From Saccharopolyspora spinosa NRRL 18395 (GTDB taxonomy: Bacteria > Actinomycetota > Actinomycetes > Mycobacteriales > Pseudonocardiaceae): a stretch of DNA of 64,000 nucleotides. Location of the stretch: the NCBI RefSeq assembly GCF_000194155.1, contig NZ_GL877880.1:430924-494923 (forward strand). The letters run 5' to 3'. Of the stretch, positions 42,297-51,327 are shown in pieces (position 1 is the stretch's first letter; each line of letters starts with the position of its first letter). The translations under genes were made by a program, and so were the position numbers. The notes under the pieces were generated by a model. It was not told where the DNA came from. It worked only from the letters and a program-made list of their open reading frames with translations, and ran no database searches.

Positions 42297-43799
42297 GTGG
42301 ATCTGCTCGACATCGCCCGCTGGCAGTTCGGGATCACGACGGTCTACCACTTCCTGATGGTCCCGCTGACCATCGGGCTGGCGATCCTCGTCGCCGGGAT
42401 GCAGACCGCGTGGTATCGCACCGGCAAGCAGCGCTACCTGAAGATGACCAAGTTCTGGGGCAAGCTGCTGCTGATCAACTTCGCTATGGGCGTGGTCACC
42501 GGCATCGTGCAGGAGTTCCAGTTCGGCATGGCCTGGAGTTCCTACTCCCGCTTCGTCGGCGACGTCTTCGGCGCGCCGCTGGCAATGGAGGGGTTGCTCG
42601 CGTTCTTCGTCGAGTCGACCTTCCTCGGCCTGTGGATCTTCGGCTGGGACCGGCTCTCCAAGGGCGTGCACCTGGCCTGCGCCTGGGCGTTCTCGCTGGC
42701 AACAGTGCTGTCCGCCTACTTCATCCTGGCCGCCAACTCGTGGATGCAGCACCCGGTCGGCATCGAGCTCGTCGACGGCCGGCCCCGGCTGACCTCGATC
42801 TGGGCGGTGCTGGGCAACAACACCGTGCTCGCGGCGTTCCCGCACACCGTATTCGGTTGCTTCGCGGTCGCTGGCTCGTTCCTGATCGGCATCGCCGCCT
42901 GGCAGATCGCCCGGCACCACCGCAAGTCCGACGTCGACGACGAGGACCGCCGCGCCTGGCACGGTTCTATGCGGCTGGGCGCGTGGGTCGCGGTGGTCGC
43001 GTTCGCCGGGCTCGCGATCTCCGGGGATGTCCAGGGCAAGCTGATGTTCCAGCAGCAGCCGATGAAGATGGCCTCCGCCGAGGCGCTGTGCCACAGCGAG
43101 GCGCCCGCCAGCTTCTCGATCTTCGCGGTCGGCGACGTCACCCGCCCCGACTGCGAGAACGTCAAGAGCATCACCGTGCCCTACATCCTGTCCTACCTGG
43201 CGGAAGGCGACTTCCACAGCGAGGTCAAGGGCGTGCAGGCGCTGATCCCGGAGTACCAGGCCAAGTACGGCACGCACTACCCGGACGACCCGCGGCTGGG
43301 CGCGTTCGCCGGGCAGCCCATCGACTACGTGCCGAACCTGCCGGTGACCTACTGGGGATTCCGGTTCATGATCGGCTTCGGCGGGCTGGCGGCGCTCGGC
43401 GCGCTGGCCGTGCTTTGGCTGACCCGCAAGCGGAAGTTCCCGCCGGGCAAATGGTGGGTGCCGCTGGCGGTGCTGAGCATCGCGCTGCCGTTCCTCGGCA
43501 ACGTCGCCGGTTGGGTGTTCACCGAGATGGGCCGCCAGCCGTTCGTGGTCGTGCCCAACCCCGATCCGTCCGGCGTCGACGGCGTGTGGATGTACACCGC
43601 TTCGGCCGTGTCCGCGGGCGTGCACCCCGGCGAAATGCTGACCTCGGTGATCGTGCTGACCGCGCTGTACGGGGTGCTCGCGATCGTGGAGATCTTCCTG
43701 ATCATCCGCTACGTCCGCGGCGGCTTCGACGGGGTGATGCCGCCGAAGCCGCCCGAGGGCGAGGAGAAGTCCGGCGAAGCCCTGTCCTTCGCGTACTGA
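42297..43799 (+). CDS. cydA: cytochrome bd ubiquinol/menaquinol oxidase subunit I
   Basis: 500 residues from GTG 42297 (GGTGGAG just upstream). Nine-helix subunit binding haems b558, b595 and d. Signatures: DIARWQFGITTVYHFLMVPL with haem-ligand His, GVVTGIVQEFQFGMAWSSYS, FAFFVEST-type AFFVESTFLGLWIFGWDRL, NSWMQHPVG with axial Met, FPHTVFGCF, and the quinol loop. Membrane-bound, oxygen-scavenging, non-proton-pumping oxidase for low oxygen or nitrosative stress. First gene of the cydA-cydB-cydDC operon. Confidence 0.96.
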   Translation: MDLLDIARWQFGITTVYHFLMVPLTIGLAILVAGMQTAWYRTGKQRYLKMTKFWGKLLLINFAMGVVTGIVQEFQFGMAWSSYSRFVGDVFGAPLAMEGLLAFFVESTFLGLWIFGWDRLSKGVHLACAWAFSLATVLSAYFILAANSWMQHPVGIELVDGRPRLTSIWAVLGNNTVLAAFPHTVFGCFAVAGSFLIGIAAWQIARHHRKSDVDDEDRRAWHGSMRLGAWVAVVAFAGLAISGDVQGKLMFQQQPMKMASAEALCHSEAPASFSIFAVGDVTRPDCENVKSITVPYILSYLAEGDFHSEVKGVQALIPEYQAKYGTHYPDDPRLGAFAGQPIDYVPNLPVTYWGFRFMIGFGGLAALGALAVLWLTRKRKFPPGKWWVPLAVLSIALPFLGNVAGWVFTEMGRQPFVVVPNPDPSGVDGVWMYTASAVSAGVHPGEMLTSVIVLTALYGVLAIVEIFLIIRYVRGGFDGVMPPKPPEGEEKSGEALSFAY

Positions 43800-43814
43800 G
43801 AGGCTGCACCTGCG

Positions 43815-44828
43815 ATGGATCTGCCCACCTTCTGGTTCTGCGTGATCGTCCTGTTCTGGCTGGGCTACCTGTTCCTGGAGGGCTTCGACTTCGGCGTCGG
43901 CATGCTGCTGCCGGTGCTGGGCCGACGCAACGAAGAGCGACGGGTGCTGATCAACACGATCGGCCCGGTCTGGGACGGCAACGAGGTCTGGTTGATCGTG
44001 GCGGGCGGCGCGACGTTCGCCGCCTTCCCAGGCTGGTACGCGTCCCTGTTCAGCACGGCCTACCTGCCGTTCCTGGTGCTGCTGGTCGCGCTGATCGGGC
44101 GTGGCGTGGCGTTCGAATACCGCGGCAAGGTGGACACCGCGCGCTGGCGACGCACCTGGGACGCGGTGATCGTGCTCGCCTCGTGGATCTCGCCGATGAT
44201 CGTCGGGCTGGTGCTGTCCGCGAGCGTCTTCGGCCTGCCCCTGAACGAGTACGGGGACCGGGTCGGCGGCTGGTGGACGATCTTCACGCTGCCGAACGTG
44301 ATCGGCGCGCTCGCGGTGTGCGGGTTCTCCCTGCTGCACGGTGCGGTGTTCCTGGCGCTCAAGACGGACGGCGAGATCCGGGAGCGGGCGCGGCGGTTCG
44401 CGCTGCGGGCCGGGGTGCCGCTGCTGCTGCCGGTGATCGCGCTGGTGTTCATCGCGCAGCTCCTGGAGGGCGAGACCTGGACCTGGGTGCCGCTGATGAT
44501 CGCGCTGGTCGCGGCGTTGGCCGCGCTCGGCAGGCTGTACCGGTGGCGGGACGGCCAGGCGTTCGCCCTGCAGGGCGTGGCGCTGGTCGGCGTGGTGGTA
44601 ACCCTGTTCGGCGCGCTGTGGCCGAACGTGATCCCGTCCACTTTGGACCCGGCGTGGTCGTTGTCGATCGCGGAAACCGCGTCCAGCCCGTACACACTGA
44701 CGGTGATGACGTGGGTGGCGGCCTTCGGAGCCCCGGCGGTGCTGATCTACCAGGGCTGGACGTACTGGGTGTTCCGCAAGCGCATCGGCACCCAGCACAT
44801 CCCACCGGCACACGTCCCCAGCGCATGA
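43815..44828 (+). CDS. cydB: cytochrome bd oxidase subunit II
   Basis: 337 residues from ATG 43815, 15 bases after cydA. Eight-helix partner of CydA: LPTFWFCVIVLFWLGYLFLE, GFDFGVGMLLPVLGRRNEER, INTIGPVWDGNEVWLIVAGG, FPGWYASLFSTAYLPFLVLL. Complete. A 161-base gap separates it from cydDC. Confidence 0.96.
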   Translation: MDLPTFWFCVIVLFWLGYLFLEGFDFGVGMLLPVLGRRNEERRVLINTIGPVWDGNEVWLIVAGGATFAAFPGWYASLFSTAYLPFLVLLVALIGRGVAFEYRGKVDTARWRRTWDAVIVLASWISPMIVGLVLSASVFGLPLNEYGDRVGGWWTIFTLPNVIGALAVCGFSLLHGAVFLALKTDGEIRERARRFALRAGVPLLLPVIALVFIAQLLEGETWTWVPLMIALVAALAALGRLYRWRDGQAFALQGVALVGVVVTLFGALWPNVIPSTLDPAWSLSIAETASSPYTLTVMTWVAAFGAPAVLIYQGWTYWVFRKRIGTQHIPPAHVPSA

Positions 44829-44989
44829 CGATTTTCGCAGGTCAGAGACCATGAGTACGTTGGGCTGCGATAGCGACCCAACGTGCTCACGGGCACCTAC
44901 CAGCAGAAACTGCGGTGCCGAAGGCGAGCCGGAGACGCCGCAAACCCCGCGGGATGAGCCGGGAAGCAGCACATGACAGGGAGTTCGTG

Positions 44990-47900
44990 ATGGGTCCGCT
45001 GGGAGCACTGCCGCGGTTGTCCGGGGCGGCCCGGCGTGCGCTCGTCGTGGCCGGGCTGCTTTCGGTCGGCAACGCCGTTGCGCTGATCATGCAGGCCTGG
45101 GCGCTGGGCAGCGCGCTCGCAGCGGTGGTGACCCGGGGCGCGGCGCCGGAAGCGATCGGTCACTACCTGGTCGTGCTGGCCGCAGCGGTGGTGGCGCGGG
45201 CCGTGCTGGGCTGGGCGACCGAAACCGTGTCCGCCCGGGCGGCGGCGGGCGCGAAGGAGGAGCTGCGCGGCCTGCTTCTGGACTCGGCGTTGCGCCAGGG
45301 GCCGGAGTGGATCCAGCAGCGCGGCCCGGCCGAGCTGACCGCGCTCGCCACGAAGGGCCTCGACTCGCTCGACGCGTACTTCACCAAATACCTGCCCGCC
45401 CTGGTGACCGCCGCGGTGGTGCCGCCGCTGGTCGGGGCCTGGATCCTGTTCTCCGACTGGGTTTCCGCGCTGGTCGTCGTGATCACCGTCCCGCTGATCC
45501 CGCTGTTCGCGTGGCTCGTCGGAAAGTACACCGAGCAGCGCACCTCGCGGGCCGCCGACGCGGTGCAGCGCCTGTCCGGCCAGCTGCTGGAGCTGATCCG
45601 GGCGCTACCGGTGCTGACGGCGTTCGGGCGGGCGCAGTCGCAAGGCGAGGTGGTCCGCCGGGTCAGCGACACGCACCGCCGCACCACGATCGCGACCCTA
45701 CGCATCGCCTTCCTGTCCGCGCTGGTCCTCGAGCTGCTCTCGTCGCTGTCGGTGGCGATGGTGGCGGTCGGCATCGGCCTGCGGCTGGTCTCCGGCGACC
45801 TCGACCTGGCGACGGGGCTGCTGGTGCTGGTCCTAGCACCGGAGTGCTACCTGCCGCTGCGTGCGGCCGGAGCCGCCCATCACGCAAGCGAGGACGGCGT
45901 CGAAGCCGTCCGCAGGGTCGACGAGATCGTGAACGGTCGCACCGCTTCGCGTCGGGGTGAGGGAGATGAAGCGAACGGCCCGTTCACATCGCTAGGCGAC
46001 GCAAACGGTCCGTTCGCGTCGGTAGGTGGGGCGAACGGTCGCACCGCTTCGCGGGGTGAGGGAGATGAAGCGAACGGCCCGTTCACATCGCTAGGCGACG
46101 CAAACGGTCCGTTCGCGTCGGTAGGTGAGGCAAGCGGTCCGTTCGCTTCGGAGGGGGTGGGTTCGGGCGAACGGCCTGTTGACCTCGTTCATCGGCGTGA
46201 GCGGTTCGTTCGCGCCGACAGCGCGTTGCGCGTGACCGGTTTGCGGGTGCGGCGGCGGGGCGGGTTCGCGCCGGACGGGTTGAGCTTCGTCGCGCGGTCC
46301 GGCGAGATCGTGCGGTTGGAGGGTTTCGACGGGATCGGGCCGAGCGGCAGCGGGAAGTCGACGACGATGGCCGTGCTGCTCGGCTTCGCCGCCCCGGAGG
46401 AAGGCGCGATCACCTGGGGCGGCGTGGACATCACCGAGCTCGATGCGGCCGAGTGGCGGCGCCGCATCGCATGGGTTCCGCAGCGCCCAACCTTCACCGG
46501 CGGCACCGTCGCCGACGAACTCGCGGTCGCCACGGCCGACCAACCCGACCTGACGGCCCACGTCGACGAAGCGCTGTCCGAAGCGGCCGCCGCCCACCTC
46601 CGCGACCGCCGCATCGACGAACTGTCCACAGGGGAGCGTCAGCGGGTCGCGGTGGCCCGAGCCCTGCTGAGGCTGCACGGCGAAGCGACGATCCTGCTGC
46701 TCGACGAACCGACTGCGCACCTGGACGCGGCGACGGCGCACCAGGTCAACGCCGCCATCCGACGCGCCGCCGACACGGGCGCAACCGTCGTGCTCGCGAG
46801 CCACCGCCCAGAGGCGGTCGCGACCGAACTGGAAGCAGCCACCGCGGCCGTCCCGGCCGCTCCGCCCGACCTGCCGGCGGCGACCGGTCGCATCCGCGAC
46901 CTGATCACGCCGCGAACGCTCCTCGGCGTCGGCCTCGGAGCGTTGTCGCTGCTCTCCGGCCTCGCGCTGACCGCGACCTCGGCCTGGCTGATCGCCCGCG
47001 CTTCGCAGCAGCCGCCGATCCTCACGCTCTCGGTCGCTGTCGTGGGAGTGCGCACCTTCGCGCTGTCGCGCGCGGTGCTCCGCTACGCGGATCGGCTCGT
47101 CACGCACGACGCTGCCTTCCGGCTCTCCGGCCGCCTCCGGCGGCAGCTGTGGGAGGCCCTCGTGCGACTCGGACCGGTGCGCACCGCCGGGCTGCGCCGC
47201 GGCGAGGGGGTCGCACGGCTCGTCGACGATGTCGACACCGTCCGAGACCTGGAGCCTCGCGTGATCCTCCCGCCGCTGGTCGCGGCGGTCGTCGTGGTCG
47301 CGGCGGTGGTGCTCCAAGCACTGGTGCTGCCCGAAGCGGGCTTGGCGCTCGCAGCTGCGCTGCTCGTCGCCTTCGGGGCGAGCCCGCTCGCTGCGCTCGC
47401 GGCTGAGCGCCGCGCGACCACTGCCGTGGCCGAAGGGCGGCGCCGCGTCGCAGCTCGCGTGCTCGCGCTGCTTGACGGCTCTGCGGAGCTGCTCGCCTTC
47501 GGCGCGCACACCGAGCGTCGAGCGGAACTCGCTGCCGCCGACGAGCAGCTGGCTGCCCGCGCCCGCCGCGCAGCGTTCGGCGCAGGTGCCGCGACTGCGG
47601 TGAACACGCTGTTGGTCGGCATCGCGGTGCTCGGCGGAGCCTGGTTCGGTGCGACGGCGGTTGCCGAAGGCCGCCTGGCGCCGGAGCTCGCGCCACTGCT
47701 AGGCCTGGTGCCGCTAGCGGCGGCGGAAGCCGTCGCGTTGCTGCCGCCAGCGGCGCAGCAGTGGCAGTCGCTGCGCGCGGCGCAAGCGCGCTTGGCACCG
47801 CTGCTGGCGGCAGGGTCTGGCGAGCCGCAGGCGAGTCGTGGCCGTGCGGCGGAAGCGGCTCGGCGGGGCGGCGGGGCGGGGCTTTGGTCTGCGAGTCGTG

Positions 47901-48745
47901 CTGGTGCGGCGGGGCGTGGAGCGGCGCAGAGGAGCGGTGAAGCGGAGCCTTCGGCTGTTGGCCATCGCGGTGAGTCGAGGAGCGGAGCGACGACCGCCGG
48001 TGGCGGGGAGGTTCGCAGGGCTCCGACCAGCAGTGCCGAATTCGTTGGTGTGCGTGGAGATTCCCGCAATGGTAATCAGCGCGGTGAGGCCGAACCGAGT
48101 TCCGGTGGCGTCGAGCTCGCCGGTGTCGACGTCCGGTGGCCTGGGGCGGCGGAGTTGGCCTTGCGGGGCGTGGATCTGCGCGTGCCGGATGGGGCGCACG
48201 TCGCGGTTGTCGGGCCCTCGGGCGGCGGGAAGTCGACGTTCTTGGCGCTGCTGCTGGGGTTCCTGGGTGCCGAGCGCGGCGCGGCGCGGGTGCCGCAGTG
48301 GGTGGCGTGGTGCCCGCAGGAGCCGCAGTTGGTCTCGACGACCATCCGGGAGAACCTGCGGCTCGCCGCGCCGCACGCGAGCGACCAGGAGCTCGGCGAG
48401 GCGCTCCGGCTGGCGGGGCTGCCGGGCTGGGACGAGCGGTTGGACGAGCTGGTCGGCAGCGGCGGAGCGGCACTCTCCGGCGGCGAGGCGCAGCGCCTCG
48501 CACTGGCACGAGCCCTGCTGTTCGCGGATGCGGACCTGATGCTGCTCGACGAGCCGACCGCGCACCTGGACGTGCCGACGGCGGAGGAGCTGCTCGTCCG
48601 CCTCCGCAGCGAGCTGCGGGGACGCACTGTCGTCCACGTGACGCACCGCTGGTCGGAGACCGAGCACGCCGACATCGTCCTGCGAGTCGAGGGCGGCGAG
48701 ATCACGGTCGTCCGCAACAACCAACGCGAGGAAGCGCTCTCGTGA
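44990..48745 (+). CDS. cydDC: fused CydDC ABC transporter with repeat-derived linkers
   Basis: 1251 residues from ATG 44990. CydD half: TM domain (about 1-305) and ATPase (about 413-613; Walker A GPSGSGKST, signature LSTGERQRVAVARALL, Walker B TILLLDEPTAHLD). CydC half: TM domain (about 633-937), ATPase (about 1042-1240; GPSGGGKST, LSGGEAQRLALARALL, LMLLDEPTAHLD). The protein exports thiols (cysteine, glutathione-like) or haem-related compounds needed to assemble cytochrome bd. Both linkers between TM and ATPase domains are enlarged: residues about 313-403 derive from GAACGG repeats (ANGPFTS, ANGPFAS) and about 941-1040 are Gly/Arg/Ala-rich. A short insertion (GFDGI) precedes the first Walker A. 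The frame is open throughout. Confidence 0.92.
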   Translation: MGPLGALPRLSGAARRALVVAGLLSVGNAVALIMQAWALGSALAAVVTRGAAPEAIGHYLVVLAAAVVARAVLGWATETVSARAAAGAKEELRGLLLDSALRQGPEWIQQRGPAELTALATKGLDSLDAYFTKYLPALVTAAVVPPLVGAWILFSDWVSALVVVITVPLIPLFAWLVGKYTEQRTSRAADAVQRLSGQLLELIRALPVLTAFGRAQSQGEVVRRVSDTHRRTTIATLRIAFLSALVLELLSSLSVAMVAVGIGLRLVSGDLDLATGLLVLVLAPECYLPLRAAGAAHHASEDGVEAVRRVDEIVNGRTASRRGEGDEANGPFTSLGDANGPFASVGGANGRTASRGEGDEANGPFTSLGDANGPFASVGEASGPFASEGVGSGERPVDLVHRRERFVRADSALRVTGLRVRRRGGFAPDGLSFVARSGEIVRLEGFDGIGPSGSGKSTTMAVLLGFAAPEEGAITWGGVDITELDAAEWRRRIAWVPQRPTFTGGTVADELAVATADQPDLTAHVDEALSEAAAAHLRDRRIDELSTGERQRVAVARALLRLHGEATILLLDEPTAHLDAATAHQVNAAIRRAADTGATVVLASHRPEAVATELEAATAAVPAAPPDLPAATGRIRDLITPRTLLGVGLGALSLLSGLALTATSAWLIARASQQPPILTLSVAVVGVRTFALSRAVLRYADRLVTHDAAFRLSGRLRRQLWEALVRLGPVRTAGLRRGEGVARLVDDVDTVRDLEPRVILPPLVAAVVVVAAVVLQALVLPEAGLALAAALLVAFGASPLAALAAERRATTAVAEGRRRVAARVLALLDGSAELLAFGAHTERRAELAAADEQLAARARRAAFGAGAATAVNTLLVGIAVLGGAWFGATAVAEGRLAPELAPLLGLVPLAAAEAVALLPPAAQQWQSLRAAQARLAPLLAAGSGEPQASRGRAAEAARRGGGAGLWSASRAGAAGRGAAQRSGEAEPSAVGHRGESRSGATTAGGGEVRRAPTSSAEFVGVRGDSRNGNQRGEAEPSSGGVELAGVDVRWPGAAELALRGVDLRVPDGAHVAVVGPSGGGKSTFLALLLGFLGAERGAARVPQWVAWCPQEPQLVSTTIRENLRLAAPHASDQELGEALRLAGLPGWDERLDELVGSGGAALSGGEAQRLALARALLFADADLMLLDEPTAHLDVPTAEELLVRLRSELRGRTVVHVTHRWSETEHADIVLRVEGGEITVVRNNQREEALS
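45931..46195 (+). repeat. GAACGG/CCGTTC repeats inside cydDC
   Basis: A roughly 100-bp unit at 45931-46031 is repeated at 46033-46131 with a 3-base deletion; further GAACGG or CCGTTC motifs continue to about 46210. The motif matches the intergenic hairpins at 36093-36532. Copy-number change by whole codons keeps the cydDC frame. Confidence 0.85.
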
Positions 48746-49144
48746 ACGCCGTCTGCGTGCCGTCGCCCCTCCTCGACCGGCAGCCCCGAGACGCACCGTT
48801 GCGGAAACGCGGGCCAGCCAACCCTGGGCAAGGCACGGGCTGGGATGCAGGCAGCCCAAAGCACGCGATGCACCACATCGCACAACGCCATGTGGCGCGC
48901 GGCCACGGCACGACGGACCATGCTGTCGCGGGAAGAGCCCTTCGCCCGATCGGCCTTGCCGAGATCAGCGCCGTGATCGGTCGCGCGGACCGGGCACGCC
49001 GCCGGGACCGCGAGGTGCGACGATTTCGCGCGACATCGCCGCGATCAGCGCGGGGGCTGCCAGCCGGAAGTAGCGGGACGCGCTGTGAGCTGCGTCGTTC
49101 GGAGCCGACTTCGGGCCTGCGGGAGCTATAGCCTCGTGAATGTC
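48746..49144. other. 399-base spacer without recognised gene
   Basis: It follows the cydDC stop. Frames on both strands read Arg/His/Cys-rich low-quality peptides; no signal, domain or structured RNA is recognised. It may hold the promoter for the kinase gene. Confidence 0.35.
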
Positions 49145-50302
49145 ATGGATTCCACCCTCGCCAGGCGCATGCTGGCAGCGTCCACCGAGATCACCCGGGC
49201 TGCGCTGTCCGCGGAGGATCCGGACGCCGTCCTCCCGCTAGTCGTCCGCCGCGCCGCCGAACTGGCGGAGGCCGACCTCGGCGTCGTCACGGTGCGCGCC
49301 GACGACGGCCGCCTGACAGTCGAAGCCACCTACGGCGCGCCCACCGCGATCGGCCCGCTCGCCGACCCGGTCGGCACCGTCCTGTCGTCGCGTTCGGCGG
49401 CGGCGCGGGTCGCCCGCAGCGGCGTGCCGGTCGTCGTAGACGACCTGATCGACGACCCGCTGACGGCCCCGTACGTCCCAGCCTCGCTGCGGGTTTACGG
49501 CCCGTTCGCCGTCGCGCCTTTCGGTACCCGCGAGCGGCGGCTCGGCGCGCTGGCCGTCTACCGGCGGCGCGGTGCCAGCACCTTCACCAGGGTTGCCGTG
49601 GACGTGCTGACCTCGTTCGCGGCTCAGGCCGGTCTTGCGCTGGTGCTCGCGGAGGGCTCCACGGCTCGCCAGCGCATCGCTGTCTACCAGGAGCGGGAGC
49701 GCATCGCGCGCGACCTGCACGACGTGATCGTGCAGCGGCTCTACGCCACCGGCGTGCAGCTGGAGGTCTTGGAGCGCCGGCTGTCGGGCCAGCTCGACAC
49801 CGCCGATGCGGCCCGGCTGTCCGAGACGATGGAGCAGATCGACCAAGCGATCGCCGAGGTCCGGGCCACCGCCCGCACGCTGCGCTCCGCGGACCCGGAA
49901 ATCCCCGCGCACGCGCCGTTGCTCGACGACTCGATGCGTTCCGAGGTGCAAATCGCCGGGGAGCTGATGGGGCGTCCGCCGCGGCTGGAGATCGACGGGG
50001 ACTTCAGCGACGTGCCGGTGCCGCTGGCCGACCACGCCCGCGCCGCGCTCCGCGAAGCGCTGTCCAATGTGGTCCGGCACGCCGGGGCGCAGACCGTGCT
50101 GGTGCGGGTGCGGCGCTCGGATTCGGGGCTGCTGCTGCAGGTCGTGGACGATGGCTGCGGAATTCCGCGCGACGTGAGCAAACGCGGCCTCCGCAACCTC
50201 GAAGAGCGCGCGGTCGCGGCGGGCGGCCGCTGCGTGATCACGTCCTCGCCGGACAGCGGCACCACGGTCACCTGGGAAGTTCCGCTCTCCAGCAGCACCT
50301 GA
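49145..50302 (+). CDS. GAF-domain sensor histidine kinase (DevS/NarL type)
   Basis: 385 residues from ATG 49145 (GTG 49136 possible). GAF domain at about 15-175 (ARRMLAASTEITRAALSAED, RAAELAEADLGVVTVRADDG, FGTRERRLGALAVYRRRG), HisKA_3 with phosphoacceptor His in RERIARDLHDVIVQRLYATG (about residue 193), and ATPase domain (REALSNVVRHAGAQTVLVRV, DDGCGIPRDVSKRGLRNLEE). No TM helix: a cytosolic sensor, as in DevS/DosT, where GAF binds haem; only one GAF is present and haem binding is not shown. Its regulator is the convergent gene ending at 50624. Confidence 0.88.
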   Translation: MDSTLARRMLAASTEITRAALSAEDPDAVLPLVVRRAAELAEADLGVVTVRADDGRLTVEATYGAPTAIGPLADPVGTVLSSRSAAARVARSGVPVVVDDLIDDPLTAPYVPASLRVYGPFAVAPFGTRERRLGALAVYRRRGASTFTRVAVDVLTSFAAQAGLALVLAEGSTARQRIAVYQERERIARDLHDVIVQRLYATGVQLEVLERRLSGQLDTADAARLSETMEQIDQAIAEVRATARTLRSADPEIPAHAPLLDDSMRSEVQIAGELMGRPPRLEIDGDFSDVPVPLADHARAALREALSNVVRHAGAQTVLVRVRRSDSGLLLQVVDDGCGIPRDVSKRGLRNLEERAVAAGGRCVITSSPDSGTTVTWEVPLSSST

Positions 50303-50399
50303 ACCAACGCCAGATCTGGATCCGTCGCGCACTCATGAATGCTTTTCGGCGCTATGGAGCGCAATGGAGGTTGTTTTGGAGGTGGTCGTCCGGGTGCGG

Positions 50400-50622
50400 T
50401 AGGGCGGGCTTTTGTCTTTGAAAACGCCGAAGTCGCTTAGCCCACCCTCGCACCTTGCACCGCTGTGAGTTCTCAGACTGTGCCCACCCGTCGGGGTTCT
50501 GGGCGAGGCCAGTCTCCAGCGTGTTGCATTGGCATTCATGAGTCGGGGATCCCGGAGTTCAGGCGGCGTCTGAGGTTCCGCTTCCCGCACCGCCACGCAG
50601 GACGAATCTGGAAACCGTCTTG
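50400..50622 (-). repeat. 3'-end structured repeat, copy D
   Basis: Minus orientation, beginning 2 bases past the response-regulator stop. The stem pairs CTCAGAC (50472-50478) with GTCTGAG (50568-50574); the distal end carries the degenerate GCCGAAGTCGC hairpin at about 50428. It fills the gap between the two converging signalling genes. Confidence 0.72.
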
Positions 50623-50623
50623 C

Positions 50624-51265
50624 TCAGCTCTGGCTTTGGCGACGGGCGACCCAGGCGGCGGCTTGAGTGCGGCGCTCCATGCCGAGCTTGGCCAGCACCG
50701 AGGTCACGTAGTTCTTGACCGTCTTCTCCGCTAGGAACAGCCGCTCGGCGATCTGCCGGTTCGTCAGCCCCTCGCCGATCAACTCCAGCACCTTGCGCTC
50801 CCGCTCGGTCAGGGCGGCGAGCTCGTCCGGCTCGGGACTGGTGGACTGGCGCAACCTAGCCAGGACCCGGCCGGTGGTGATCGGATCCAGCAGCGAACGC
50901 CCGACCGCGACCTCGCGCACCGCGTTGACCAGGTCCTGCCCGCGCACCTGCTTCAGCAGGTAGCCGGACGCACCGGCGTTGATCGCGCCGACCAGCGCCT
51001 GCTCGTCGTCGAAGGCCGTGAGCACCAGGCAGTACGGCGGCTGCGGCAGCTCGCGCAGCCTGCGGCACAGCTCCAGCCCGTCGCCGTCGGGCAGCCGCAT
51101 GTCGATGACCGCGACGTCGGGTTCGGTCGCCTGCGCGCGCACCAGCGCCTCGCCGACGCCGCCGGCCTCCGCGACGATCACCACGTCTTCCTCGGTGTCC
51201 AGCAGGTCGCGGAGCCCGCGCCGGACCACCTCATGATCATCGACTAGCAGCACCCTCACTGGCAC
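50624..51265 (-). CDS. LuxR/NarL-type response regulator (DevR-like)
   Basis: 213 residues from GTG 51265 (GTG 51271 possible). Receiver: VRVLLVDDHEVVRRGLRDLL, phosphoacceptor Asp in DVAVIDMRLPDGDGLELCRR, LTAFDDEQALVGAINAGASG, YLLKQVRGQDLVNAVREVA. LuxR HTH: LTERERKVLELIGEGLTNRQ, IAERLFLAEKTVKNYVTSVL. The KTVKNYVTSVLAKLGMERRT pattern and length match the DevR/DosR subfamily. Convergent with the GAF kinase, so the two form a likely two-component pair. Confidence 0.88.
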   Translation of the reverse strand: MPVRVLLVDDHEVVRRGLRDLLDTEEDVVIVAEAGGVGEALVRAQATEPDVAVIDMRLPDGDGLELCRRLRELPQPPYCLVLTAFDDEQALVGAINAGASGYLLKQVRGQDLVNAVREVAVGRSLLDPITTGRVLARLRQSTSPEPDELAALTERERKVLELIGEGLTNRQIAERLFLAEKTVKNYVTSVLAKLGMERRTQAAAWVARRQSQS

Positions 51266-51327
51266 GAGCACCACGCTACGTACGTGCTCGGAGGCGGATG
51301 CGCTGAGGGTCGCCTGAGACGACCGGG

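Noticed and set aside
41547..45008. A 1153-residue minus-strand protein opposite the cyd genes
   Set aside because: It is the His/Arg/Asp-rich antisense shadow of cydA and cydB, with no plausible domain; only its last 80 residues coincide with the decayed PLP enzyme.
48746..49144. A 130-residue protein between cydDC and the kinase
   Set aside because: The open frames are Arg/His-rich, lack ribosome binding sites and contain no recognisable motif.
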